Source of the DNA: UWMA-0277 sp965183885
GTDB lineage: Bacteria > Bacteroidota > Bacteroidia > Flavobacteriales > BACL11
DNA length: 64,000 nt
Assembly (NCBI GenBank): GCA_965183885.1
Contig: OZ238992.1
Location: 1,240,001 to 1,304,000 of the forward strand
Reading direction: 5' to 3'
Shown: positions 24,794 through 33,400 of the stretch, piece after piece
How positions within the stretch are numbered: position 1 is the first letter of the stretch
How the letters are laid out: every line of letters starts with the position of its first letter
Translations under genes and position numbers: made by a program
Notes under the pieces: generated by a model
The model's input: only the letters and a program-made list of their open reading frames with translations
Told to the model about the DNA's origin: nothing
The model's database searches: none

Positions 24794-25312
24794 TTAAATA
24801 GAATCTATTAGTTGAGATATTTTTAAAATGGAATCTTTTAATCTTTCTTCTCCTTTAATAATAGAATATTGTTGTCCTAATGTTGTTAATTCTTTAGTGT
24901 AAATATTAAAAAGCTCAGCTCTATTATTTGGGTTTTCTCTTTGAGGGTCAGCCTTCCAAGGAATATCAGGTTTGCATAGTAAATAAAAGCGTTGCTCAGT
25001 TTTTAGTTGTTCTATTTGTTGAGTAATCCATTTGTCGCAATTATCATATTTATATTCACTCCATATTTTTATGGTAATAAGGTCGGTATCGTGTAAAGAT
25101 ATTTGTTGTTTATGAGTAGCTAGTTGTTCAAGTTTTACTTGTCCTTTTGCAATATTTAATAGATCTTCTTGAGTGTAAGTCTTGTTTAGCTTCTCAAGGT
25201 ATTTTCGTGCATATTCATCAGAGAATGGAATATTAAAATACTTAGATAGCTGCTTGCAAAGTGTTGTTTTTCCGCTACTTTCTGGTCCTGTTATAATTAT
25301 TTTAAGACTCAC
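24794..25312 (-). CDS. NadR-like AAA_28-family P-loop kinase
   Basis: 172 residues: P-loop ITGPESSGKTTLCKQL at the N-terminus, EYARKYL, and HDTDLITIKIWSEY, the core of the ribosylnicotinamide kinase domain of NadR and related small kinases. It lacks the adenylyltransferase domain of full NadR. It overlaps the PnuC/PnuT gene by 11 bases, so the two act together: the permease moves a nucleoside-like vitamin and the kinase traps it by phosphorylation. Nicotinamide riboside is the textbook substrate. The nearby TPP riboswitch and thiamine-binding-like gene make thiamine equally possible. Confidence 0.85.
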   Translation of the reverse strand: MSLKIIITGPESSGKTTLCKQLSKYFNIPFSDEYARKYLEKLNKTYTQEDLLNIAKGQVKLEQLATHKQQISLHDTDLITIKIWSEYKYDNCDKWITQQIEQLKTEQRFYLLCKPDIPWKADPQRENPNNRAELFNIYTKELTTLGQQYSIIKGEERLKDSILKISQLIDSI

Positions 25313-25886
25313 TAGGCATCAGTTTTAGCCACTTAAAATATCCGAATACTGCAATTATTGTATATGCAATAAATAGGAGGGCAGTAAGGTGTAAATCTCT
25401 ACTAAAATATAAATAAACTGATACAGCATCAATAACAATCCAGTACAACCAATTTCCTAATACTTTTTTAGTAACCATATAGGTTGCAAATATTGAAAAT
25501 ACTGTAGTGAAAGAATCTACTATTGGCATTTTTGCATTTGTATAAGTTGCAAAGTAAAAGCCCATTAAAAAGGTAAGTATAGAAGCAATTAAAATAATAA
25601 GTAATTGTTTGCTGATACTCCATTGTGTTATTTGTAATGTTCCTTTTTTTTTATTCCATTGGTAATAGCCGTAAAAAGCCATAATTAAATAAAAAACTTG
25701 TAAGCCTGTTTCTGGGTAAAGCTGTGCAGTATAGCAAATATAGATATATAGTATTACACTTATTGCAGCAGCTCCCCAACACCAAATACTTTCTTTGGCG
25801 GCAAGTATTACATAGGCAATGCTGAATAGTACAGCAAGAGTTTCAATGATGGTCCAGTTGAAGTTAAGTTGAGCAATTTCTTCCAT
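25302..25886 (-). CDS. PnuC/PnuT-family vitamin transporter
   Basis: 194 residues from ATG 25886, seven predicted helices with the PnuC family features (SIAYVILAAKESIWCWGAAAISVILYIYICY, ETGLQVFYLIMAFYGYYQW). PnuC carries nicotinamide riboside, PnuT thiamine and PnuX riboflavin by facilitated diffusion coupled to phosphorylation. The frame continues to 25928, but a TTG-N18-TATTTTCG promoter at 25896-25924 places the start at 25886. It is co-transcribed with the kinase and sits close to a TPP riboswitch-controlled receptor, so thiamine is a reasonable guess, though the aptamer is not upstream of this gene. Confidence 0.9.
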   Translation of the reverse strand: MEEIAQLNFNWTIIETLAVLFSIAYVILAAKESIWCWGAAAISVILYIYICYTAQLYPETGLQVFYLIMAFYGYYQWNKKKGTLQITQWSISKQLLIILIASILTFLMGFYFATYTNAKMPIVDSFTTVFSIFATYMVTKKVLGNWLYWIVIDAVSVYLYFSRDLHLTALLFIAYTIIAVFGYFKWLKLMPSES

Positions 25887-25895
25887 AGTGTGGGG

Positions 25896-25924
25896 CGAAA
25901 ATACAAATTTGTATAAGTTTGCAA
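25896..25924 (-). promoter_or_regulatory. Promoter for the PnuC/PnuT-kinase operon, with an embedded palindrome
   Basis: Minus-strand TTG (25922-25924), 18 bases, TATTTTCG (25896-25903; one mismatch to TAnnTTTG), nine bases before the ATG. The spacer contains ATACAAATTTGTAT, a perfect 14-bp palindrome at 25901-25914, well placed as an operator. Confidence 0.5.
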
Positions 25925-25993
25925 GCAAAAAGGTAGTTTTTAGTGAATAAGCATTAAAGGCAACCTTTTATAAACACAGAAAATATTAGACAG

Positions 25994-26851
25994 ATGAAAA
26001 AAATTACCATAGTTACTTTATTAAGTTTTATTGTTTCATTAGCACTTGCACAAGAAAAAGCATATCAAATATATAATAAGGACGGAAAGAAGATTACATA
26101 CAAAAAAATGTTATCTAAGATAGAAGATGCTGATGTAGTACTTTTTGGAGAAAACCATAATGATCCTATTTCACATTGGTTGCAATTGGAACTCACTAAA
26201 AGCTTATACGAAAAGTATGAGGATAATTTAATGCTTGGAGCAGAGATGTTGGAGTCAGATAATCAAGTGCAATTAAATGAATATTTACTGGGTTTTATTA
26301 GGGAGAAAGATTTTGAAAAAGAATCTAAAATTTGGCCGAATCATAAAACAGATTATAGGCCTCTTGTAAGCTTTGCAAAAGATAATAGTTTACATTTTGT
26401 AGCAACAAATATTCCTAGGAGATTTGCTAATATAGTTTATCGTTTTGGCATTGATACTTTAAACTTTCTTCCAGATGCTTCAAAGCAATTTATTGCCCCA
26501 TTGCCTATGGCTTACGATACTTCTTTGCAGTGTTATAAGGAGATTTCTGAAATGGCTGGAGGTCATGGAGGTGAAAACTTGCCAAAATCACAGGCAATAA
26601 AAGATGCTACTATGGCTCACTTCATCCATGCTAATATGAAAGAGAATACAAGGTTCTTGCACTTTAATGGTTCTTATCATTCAAGGTATTACGAATCAAT
26701 AATGTGGTATTTATTGCGTTTAAATCCTAGCTTAACTATTCAGACTATAGAAGTTGTTGAGCAGGCTGATATTTCAGAGTTTAATAAAGAATTAAAGACT
26801 AATGCAGATTTCTTTATAGTTGTTGATGAAGATATGTGTAAGACGCATTAG
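25994..26851 (+). CDS. ChaN-like (PF04187) heme-binding-type exported protein
   Basis: 285 residues with a signal peptide (1-19, ending LALAQ). The core DADVVLFGENHNDPISHWLQLEL and the later LHFNGSYHSRYYES carry the conserved His residues of the ChaN/Cofac_haem_bdg family (ChaN of Campylobacter binds a pair of hemes). No lipobox Cys near the start, so it looks periplasmic rather than a lipoprotein. It is alone on the plus strand; its last four bases interlock with the convergent YkoF-like gene. The family is confident; heme binding here is inferred. Confidence 0.85.
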   Translation: MKKITIVTLLSFIVSLALAQEKAYQIYNKDGKKITYKKMLSKIEDADVVLFGENHNDPISHWLQLELTKSLYEKYEDNLMLGAEMLESDNQVQLNEYLLGFIREKDFEKESKIWPNHKTDYRPLVSFAKDNSLHFVATNIPRRFANIVYRFGIDTLNFLPDASKQFIAPLPMAYDTSLQCYKEISEMAGGHGGENLPKSQAIKDATMAHFIHANMKENTRFLHFNGSYHSRYYESIMWYLLRLNPSLTIQTIEVVEQADISEFNKELKTNADFFIVVDEDMCKTH

Positions 26852-27108
26852 AACCTAGGTTTCTCTTCTAGGCTAGAATTGATAATTTTTAGTGTAAACA
26901 CAACAGATTTTTCGTTTAAAAAAGTGTTTTCCATTTCAGAATTAATGGCATTCATCACTCTTTTGTAATCTCCAAAAACTTGAGTGCTCATTCCATTGGT
27001 ATCTACTTTAATAAAAGCATGTGTTCTTAAGTTTTTAATAAAAGCAATTATTGCTAGTTTAAAATCTTCTTTTAGGGGGTACATTGATATTTCTACTGAA
27101 CAGTTCAT
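26848..27108 (-). CDS. YkoF/MTH1187-family thiamine-binding-type protein
   Basis: 86 residues with CSVEISMYPLKEDF at the N-terminus and VDTNGMSTQVFGDYKRVMNAI in the middle, the conserved pattern of the DUF77/MTH1187 and YkoF superfamily, small ferredoxin-like-fold proteins shown to bind thiamine precursors in YkoF. Its ATG overlaps the GGGP synthase stop by one base. Placed near the TPP-riboswitch and PnuC/PnuT genes, it suggests a thiamine or HMP binding role, although it could be a generic member of this family. Confidence 0.85.
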   Translation of the reverse strand: MNCSVEISMYPLKEDFKLAIIAFIKNLRTHAFIKVDTNGMSTQVFGDYKRVMNAINSEMENTFLNEKSVVFTLKIINSSLEEKPRF

Positions 27109-27845
27109 TATAAGTTATGTATTGCTTCTGAAATTTCTAGAATTAGGTTGTCATCTTTTTCTATAGCATTTCCTACTACAATAATATCGGCTCCCGCCTT
27201 GCAGTTGGCTATAGCTTTTGCTCCTGAGTCTATACCGCCTCCAATAATTATTGGGCAATCGACTGATTTTCTTACAGTAGTAATCATATGCTCTGATATA
27301 GGGTTTTTGGCGCCACTCCCACCATCCATAAAAATAAGTTTTAACCCTAGCATCTCCCCAGCCATAGCGGTACACGCTGCTACTGCATTTTTGTCAGCAG
27401 GAATAGGGGTGGTATTACTCATATAAGAAACTGTAGTTGGCTTTCCACTATCAATTAGCATATATCCAGTAGGTAAAACTTCTAATGAAGATTGTTTTAA
27501 TATTGGGGCTGTAATTACTTGCTTTCCAATAAGCATCTCAGCATTTCTTCCTGATATTAGAGAAAGGAAAAGGATTCCATCAGCTTTATCATTTACTTGC
27601 ATAGCATTACCAGGAAATAATACCACAGGAATTTCTGAATGGTTTTTTAAGGTAGAAAGACATATGTCTAAACTGTCATTAGTAAGTAAAGAGCCGCCAA
27701 CAAAAAAGAAATCTGCTTTTGCTTGCTTTGCTTTTTCAATAATAATGAGAAGTTCTTCTTTATCTTGTTTGTCAGGATCTATTAATATTGAGAAAAGTTT
27801 GCTGTCTTTTTGCTTACTGTTTAATATGTGATTGTAAATATTCAT
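27108..27845 (-). CDS. Geranylgeranylglyceryl phosphate synthase-family protein (PcrB/GGGPS type)
   Basis: 245 residues from ATG 27845. TIM barrel with the family segments LIDPDK at the N-terminus, ADFFFVGGSLL, PVVLFPGNAMQV, YMLIDSGKPTTVSYM, FMDGGSGAKNPIS and IIIGGGIDSGAKAIANCKAGADIIVVGNA. This matches bacterial group II GGGP synthases, which join a prenyl diphosphate to sn-glycerol 1-phosphate. The frame is open to a TTG at 27866, but the ATG at 27845, 11 bases after the phosphopantetheinyl transferase stop, is preferred. Middle gene of PPTase-GGGPS-YkoF-like. Confidence 0.93.
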   Translation of the reverse strand: MNIYNHILNSKQKDSKLFSILIDPDKQDKEELLIIIEKAKQAKADFFFVGGSLLTNDSLDICLSTLKNHSEIPVVLFPGNAMQVNDKADGILFLSLISGRNAEMLIGKQVITAPILKQSSLEVLPTGYMLIDSGKPTTVSYMSNTTPIPADKNAVAACTAMAGEMLGLKLIFMDGGSGAKNPISEHMITTVRKSVDCPIIIGGGIDSGAKAIANCKAGADIIVVGNAIEKDDNLILEISEAIHNL

Positions 27846-27856
27846 AGCTTCTAATT

Positions 27857-28438
27857 CTATTTGCAAACATACGCTAAATAGTGGGTATTAATTTTTTGAT
27901 AGTTTAAGATTAATTCTTGACCTTTTAAAAAAGCAGTAACTACTCCTTTGTTATTAATATTGAAGTCATCTATTGTAATATCTTTAATAAAGTCAACTCC
28001 TCCTTTTTGGTGCCATTTGTAGATGGCTTCTTTTAGGCACCATATTAAAGTTGCTTTTTCTTTGCTAAGATTTTTTAATTTTTCTGAAGGTATAAACTTC
28101 GGGGCTATGCGAAGGGCTTTTTCAGATATTTCTTCTATGTCTAGCCCTACTTTTATATTGCTAATAATATGCATGACTAATTTTTTGGAGTGTGAAATAG
28201 ATATAAATAAATCATTTGAAAGTAAAGGTGCTCCAAAATCATTGTAGTTTAATATGATGCCTGGCTGGGTTTCTTCTAATAATATCCTGCTGGCTAACCA
28301 TTCTTTCTTTCTGTTTATATTATTTATATTCTTGGGGATTTTAAAAGAAGACAGACTTAAAAGTTCTTCTAGGGATTCTTCTATTTTCCAGCAGCTAATT
28401 AAAGCGTTATTTTCTTTGATTTTTAAGGCGATTCCCAT
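27857..28438 (-). CDS. 4'-phosphopantetheinyl transferase superfamily protein
   Basis: 193 residues. The motif VGLDIEEI with the metal Asp and the later WCLKEAIYKW (WxxKEA) are the diagnostic PPTase pair that bind Mg-CoA and the carrier protein. The N-terminal half is the usual divergent Sfp-like lobe. It transfers the phosphopantetheine arm to acyl or peptidyl carrier proteins; whether it is the AcpS for fatty acid synthesis or a dedicated enzyme cannot be told. First gene of the operon with GGGPS and the YkoF-like protein. Confidence 0.9.
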   Translation of the reverse strand: MGIALKIKENNALISCWKIEESLEELLSLSSFKIPKNINNINRKKEWLASRILLEETQPGIILNYNDFGAPLLSNDLFISISHSKKLVMHIISNIKVGLDIEEISEKALRIAPKFIPSEKLKNLSKEKATLIWCLKEAIYKWHQKGGVDFIKDITIDDFNINNKGVVTAFLKGQELILNYQKINTHYLAYVCK

Positions 28439-28453
28439 ATCTTAATATATTGG

Positions 28454-28483
28454 TTGCTAAAGTAATAATAATGCTTATCTTTG
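28454..28483 (+). promoter_or_regulatory. ahcY promoter (TTG-N19-TATCTTTG)
   Basis: TTG at 28454-28456, a 19-base spacer and a perfect -7 TATCTTTG (28476-28483), 20 bases before the ATG. It sits between the divergent PPTase and ahcY genes. Confidence 0.7.
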
Positions 28484-28503
28484 CCATCCTTAAAAAATAA
28501 AAA

Positions 28504-29811
28504 ATGGAAGTAACTACTATGAACTATAAAGTAAAAGATATCTCATTGGCAGAATGGGGAAGAAAAGAAATTACATTGGCTGAGGCAGAGATGCCAGGAT
28601 TAATGTCAATTAGAGAAGAGTATGGAGATAGTAAGCCACTTGCTGGAGCTCGTATTGCAGGTTGCTTGCATATGACTATTCAAACAGCAGTATTGATTGA
28701 AACATTAACGCATTTAGGAGCTGAGGTTACTTGGTCTTCTTGTAATATATTCTCTACTCAAGATCAAGCAGCAGCTGCTATTGCAGCAACAGGTGTTCCT
28801 GTTTTTGCTTGGAAAGGAATGAATGAGGAAGAGTTTGATTGGTGTATCTTACAGACGCTTACTGCTTTTGAAGGAGGAAAGTCATTAAATATGATTTTAG
28901 ATGATGGAGGTGATTTAACAAATATGGTGTTAGATAGATTTCCTGAAATGGTTGAGGCTATCAAAGGGCTTTCGGAAGAAACTACAACTGGAGTACATAG
29001 GTTGTATGAAAGAATGGAAAAAGGAACTTTAACTTTACCTGCTATTAATATTAACGATTCAGTTACTAAATCAAAATTTGATAATAAATATGGATGTAAA
29101 GAGTCATTAGTAGATGCTATTAGAAGAGCTACTGATGTAATGATGGCTGGAAAAGTAGCTGTAGTTGCAGGTTATGGTGATGTTGGTAAAGGTTCTGCTG
29201 CTTCATTAAGAGGTGCAGGGGCAAGAGTTATTGTTACTGAGATTGATCCTATTTGTGCTTTACAAGCTGCAATGGATGGTTTTGCAGTAAAAAGAATGGA
29301 TGATGCGTGTAAAAATGCTGATATTGTAGTAACTACTACAGGAAATAAAGATATTATTCAGTCTCGTCATTTTGAGACAATGAAGGATAAGACTATTGTT
29401 TGTAATATTGGGCACTTCGATAATGAAATTGATGTAGCTTGGTTAAATGATAATTGGGGACATACTAAAAATACAGTAAAGCCTCAGGTAGATATGTATA
29501 CTATTGATGGGAAAGATATTATTTTATTAGCAGAAGGAAGGTTGGTAAACTTAGGTTGTGCAACAGGGCATCCTTCATTTGTAATGTCTAATTCATTTAC
29601 AAATCAGGTATTGGCTCAATTAGAGCTTTGGAATAATACGGATCAGTACGAGAATAAAGTATATATGCTTCCTAAGCATCTGGATGAAAAAGTAGCAAGA
29701 TTGCATTTAGCTAAGATTGGTGTTGAGTTAGAGACTTTACGTCCTGATCAGGCTGAATATATTGGGGTAACAGTTGATGGTCCTTATAAGCCTGAATATT
29801 ATAGATACTAA
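28504..29811 (+). CDS. ahcY: Adenosylhomocysteinase
   Basis: 435 residues. Hydrolyses S-adenosylhomocysteine to adenosine and homocysteine using tightly bound NAD. Landmarks are AGCLHMTIQTAVLIETL, the substrate-binding DDGGDLTN, KFDNKYGCKESLVDAI (Lys and Asp), the NAD-binding GYGDVGKGSAASLRGAGARV, and CNIGHFDNEIDV. The C-terminus ends GPYKPEYYRY, the usual tail. Cytoplasmic enzyme of the methyl cycle; it has a strong promoter and a strong terminator, so it is probably monocistronic. Confidence 0.98.
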   Translation: MEVTTMNYKVKDISLAEWGRKEITLAEAEMPGLMSIREEYGDSKPLAGARIAGCLHMTIQTAVLIETLTHLGAEVTWSSCNIFSTQDQAAAAIAATGVPVFAWKGMNEEEFDWCILQTLTAFEGGKSLNMILDDGGDLTNMVLDRFPEMVEAIKGLSEETTTGVHRLYERMEKGTLTLPAININDSVTKSKFDNKYGCKESLVDAIRRATDVMMAGKVAVVAGYGDVGKGSAASLRGAGARVIVTEIDPICALQAAMDGFAVKRMDDACKNADIVVTTTGNKDIIQSRHFETMKDKTIVCNIGHFDNEIDVAWLNDNWGHTKNTVKPQVDMYTIDGKDIILLAEGRLVNLGCATGHPSFVMSNSFTNQVLAQLELWNNTDQYENKVYMLPKHLDEKVARLHLAKIGVELETLRPDQAEYIGVTVDGPYKPEYYRY

Positions 29812-29835
29812 TTAATATAGTGTAAATTATATTTT

Positions 29836-29865
29836 AAAAAAGGCTCGGTTTTCCGAGCCTTTTTT
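29836..29865. terminator. Bidirectional terminator between ahcY and the Rieske-like lipoprotein gene
   Basis: GGCTCGG-TTTT-CCGAGCC, a perfect 7-bp stem flanked by A-run and T-run. Confidence 0.92.
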
Positions 29866-30277
29866 AATTAAATACGTGCAAGGTGCTACTATTTAAAGTC
29901 CAATTGTATTGTTTAAGAGGAAGAAGAGCAGGTCCATTTGAAACCTCGCCATTTTGATCTAAAATAAAAGCCGAGGTACAACAGCCACAATAGGCAATAG
30001 TTGAATTTATAGAATCAATATATGAGCAGCTTAATGAGGGTTCATAGCTGCAATTTCTGTCATACACCCGATATTCATTAGTTGCAAAATGGTATATGAT
30101 AATGCCTTGGTTTCCTCCGCTAACAAGTATTGAGTTACCAAATGCATCCAGCTCACTGTATTCAGGAAGGCTTAAATCAAGCTCAAAGTTAACATAGACA
30201 TCTTGTATGTAGTCATCTTTAGAGTTGCAGCTAAGGAGTAAAAAAATAGTGCCAATAAATACGGTGCTTAATTTCAT
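29864..30277 (-). CDS. Degenerate Rieske-fold lipoprotein
   Basis: 137 residues. The N-terminus has a lipobox (FLLLSC17), so it is a lipoprotein. The remainder resembles the Rieske-like lipoproteins of Bacteroidota: YDRNCSYEPSLSCSY, IAYCGCCTSAFILDQNGEVSNGPALLPLKQY. In a true Rieske domain the ligands are CxH and CxxH; here the positions read Cys76-Ser-Tyr and Cys97-Gly-Cys99-Cys100, so both His are missing and a [2Fe-2S] cluster of Rieske type is unlikely. The remaining Cys could form disulfides or bind another metal. Divergent from the large outer-membrane operon at 30402. Confidence 0.65.
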   Translation of the reverse strand: MKLSTVFIGTIFLLLSCNSKDDYIQDVYVNFELDLSLPEYSELDAFGNSILVSGGNQGIIIYHFATNEYRVYDRNCSYEPSLSCSYIDSINSTIAYCGCCTSAFILDQNGEVSNGPALLPLKQYNWTLNSSTLHVFN

Positions 30278-30368
30278 AATTGCAATTCTATTAAAAAGAA
30301 ATGGATTTGTGTGTCTTTTCTCTGTTAAAATATTTGTATCTTTACGCCCTTTGAAAATTAGAATTCAT

Positions 30369-30392
30369 ATTTAAACGAAAATTTAAACGAAA
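30369..30392 (+). repeat. Two tandem copies of a 12-bp repeat in a leader region
   Basis: ATTTAAACGAAA occurs twice without a gap (30369-30380 and 30381-30392), nine bases before the ATG of the TonB receptor at 30402. Probably a leader or regulatory feature, or a small tandem duplication. Confidence 0.85.
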
Positions 30393-30401
30393 CATTACAC
30401 T

Positions 30402-33400
30402 ATGTTGAGAAAGATTTATTTGATAGCAGCTTTAGCATTAACTTCTACTTTTGCTTTTGCACAAACAGGAACCTTAAAAGGGGTTATAACAGACGCAATG
30501 ACAGGGGAGCCAATTCCTTTTGCTAATGTGGTTATTGAGAAAAATGGAAATCAATCAGGAGGAACAGCTACTGATTTTGATGGAAACTTTACTATTAAAC
30601 CAATTGAACCAGGTAATTATGACCTTACAGCAATGTTTGTTGGTTATGGTACGGTTAAAATTACAGGAGTGATTATATCTGCAAACAAAATTACATATCG
30701 TGATGTGAAGTTGCAGGAGGGTATTGCTATTGGTGAGGTTAAAATTATCGCCTATAAAAAACCGCTTTTAGATCAAGATAATCTTTCTGGAGAAACAAAG
30801 ACAGCTGAAGAGATAGTTGCTTTGCCAACAAAAAATATTAACTCTATAGCATCAACTACCGCAGGTATTTATCAAAAGGATGAGGGTGATGATGTAAATA
30901 TGAGAGGGTCTAGAGATAATGCTACTTCTTATTATGTAAATGGTATTAAGGTTAGGGGGTCTATGGGGATTCCTACTTCTGGTATTGAGCAAATAACTGT
31001 AGTTACAGGTGGTTTGCCAGCGCAATATGGAGATGCTACCGGAGGAATAATTTCAGTTACTACTAAAGGGCCTTCTAATAAGATTTTTGGAGGGCTTGAG
31101 TTTGAAACATCTTCCTTGTTTGACGATTATAATTATAACTTATTAGGATTCTCACTTTCTGGTCCTATTTTAAGAAAACGTAAATTGGATGGAAGTAAAG
31201 GGAACTCGATGTTAGGATATTTCTTATCTGGTGAGTTTTCGGATATTGATGATCCAGATCCTTCAGCAATTGGAATGTGGAAAGTAAAGGATGATGTTTT
31301 GGCTGATTTAAAGGCAACACCTTTTATTGTAGCTCCTAATGCTTCAGCTGGATTCTTAAGTACTTCAGAGTTTTTGTCAGAAAATGATTTTGAAAATGTA
31401 CAAGCTAAGCTGAATACAAATGAAAGAAAAATAAATATTTCTGGAAGTTTAGATTTTAAACCTTCTAAGAATACATTCTTATCTTTTGGAGGAACATATT
31501 ATGCTGAAAATAAAAGAGATTATTCTAGATTAGGCTCAATGTTTTCTTGGGAAGATAATAGAGAGCATACAGAAAACACATATAGAATTTTTGGTAAGTT
31601 AACTCAAAAATTTGGGTCTGAAGAGTCTAATGAAGAAAGTAGTTCTGCTACTATTAAAAATGCGTTCTTCACTATTCAAGGAGATTATACTAGTAATAAG
31701 GAGACTTGGATGGATGCAAATCATAAAGAAGATTTATTTAAGTATGGTTATGTAGGTAAATTCGAAACATTTAAAACTCCAATGTATACACAAGGTGTTG
31801 CTACAGATTCTACTTCAGGTATTGTCTATACAGGTAATATGTTAAGTGGTTGGGGAGATACTCTGTATACGTTTACTCCAGGAGGAGTGAATCCTGGTTT
31901 GGAGAATTATACTAGTGCTTATTATGATATGTTTGCTGATTACGGAATGTCTTCATTTATGTTAGGTATAGCAGGTAGTCCTAATGATGGGGTAATAAGA
32001 ACAGCAGCTGATTTAAAGGGACAGGGATTAATGAATGGTAATCTTCCAGAAAATGTATATTCATTATATGATAATCATGGAGATGCATATAACCGTTCAA
32101 TTAAAAGACATAATACACAAACTAGTTTTAAAGCTTCAGGATCAGCAGATGTTAAGTCTCATGAGTTTTCTTTTGGGTTTGAGTTTGAGCAAAGAGAAGA
32201 TTATTATTGGAGTTCATTGCCAATGAATTTATGGAATTTGATGCGTCAGCAGGCAAATAAACATATTTTAGAAAGAGATTTGTCTAACCCTCACCCAGTA
32301 TATGATGAGCATGGTATTTACCAAGATACAGTAAATTACGATAGACTATATATTGAGAGTGAAGAGTCATGGTTCTCTAATCAATTTAGAGCTGAACATG
32401 GTGTTGGGCAATTGGAGTTTATTGATATTGATTCTTATGGGCCTGAAGCTTTTGCTTTAAATATGTTTAGTCCTGATGAATTATTAAACAATGGATCTTC
32501 TTCAGTTTATTATTATGGTTATGATATTTATGGAAATAAAAATAATTCGAATCCAACTTTAGATGATTTTTTCTCAGCTAAAGATGCAAATGGAAACTTT
32601 AAAAGAGAAATAGCTCCTTTTAAACCTGTTTATACAGCAGGTTATATACAAGATAAGTTTGCAATTGATGATTTAATTTTTAACATAGGATTAAGGGTAG
32701 ATCGTTTTGATGCTAACCAGAAAGTATTGAAAGATAAATATTTACTTTATAGTGCATATACTGCAGGAGAAAATCAAGGTTTGATTAACTCAACTGATAT
32801 TCCTTCTACTATTGGAAATGATTATGTAGTTTATGTTGATGATATTTCTGAGCCTTCAACAATAGTTGGGTATAGAGATGGAGATACTTGGTATAATGAT
32901 GAAGGATTAGTTATTTCTGACCCTACATTATTGTCAGAAGCAGCAGGAGGGAATATTGCTCCTTATTTAAAAAATCCTGAGAACGCAAAGAGTGGAGTAA
33001 TAACTACAGATGCTTTTGAAGATTATAAGCCAGAGACTGTGTTTATGCCAAGAATTGCATTCTCATTCCCAATATCAGATGAGGCTCAATTTTTCGCACA
33101 TTATGATGTGTTAACACAAAGGCCTCCTGAAGGAAATAGAATTGAACCTACAAGCTACTTATCTTTAGCTAATAGTGTTGGAGCTATTATAAATAACCCT
33201 AATTTAAAGCCTGAAAAAACAGTTGATTATGAGTTAGGTTTTGCAAAAACACTTTCTTTAAAATCAGCTTTAAAAATATCAGCTTTTTATAAAGAGCTAA
33301 GAGATATGATACAGCGTACAAATACATTGGCTGCTTACCCTGCTACTTATATTACGTATAATAATATTGATTTTGGTACGGTAAAAGGAATGTCTGTTAA

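Noticed and set aside
24794..25312. Calling the kinase NadR
   Set aside because: It has only the P-loop kinase domain, no adenylyltransferase or DNA-binding domain, and the thiamine setting makes the substrate uncertain.
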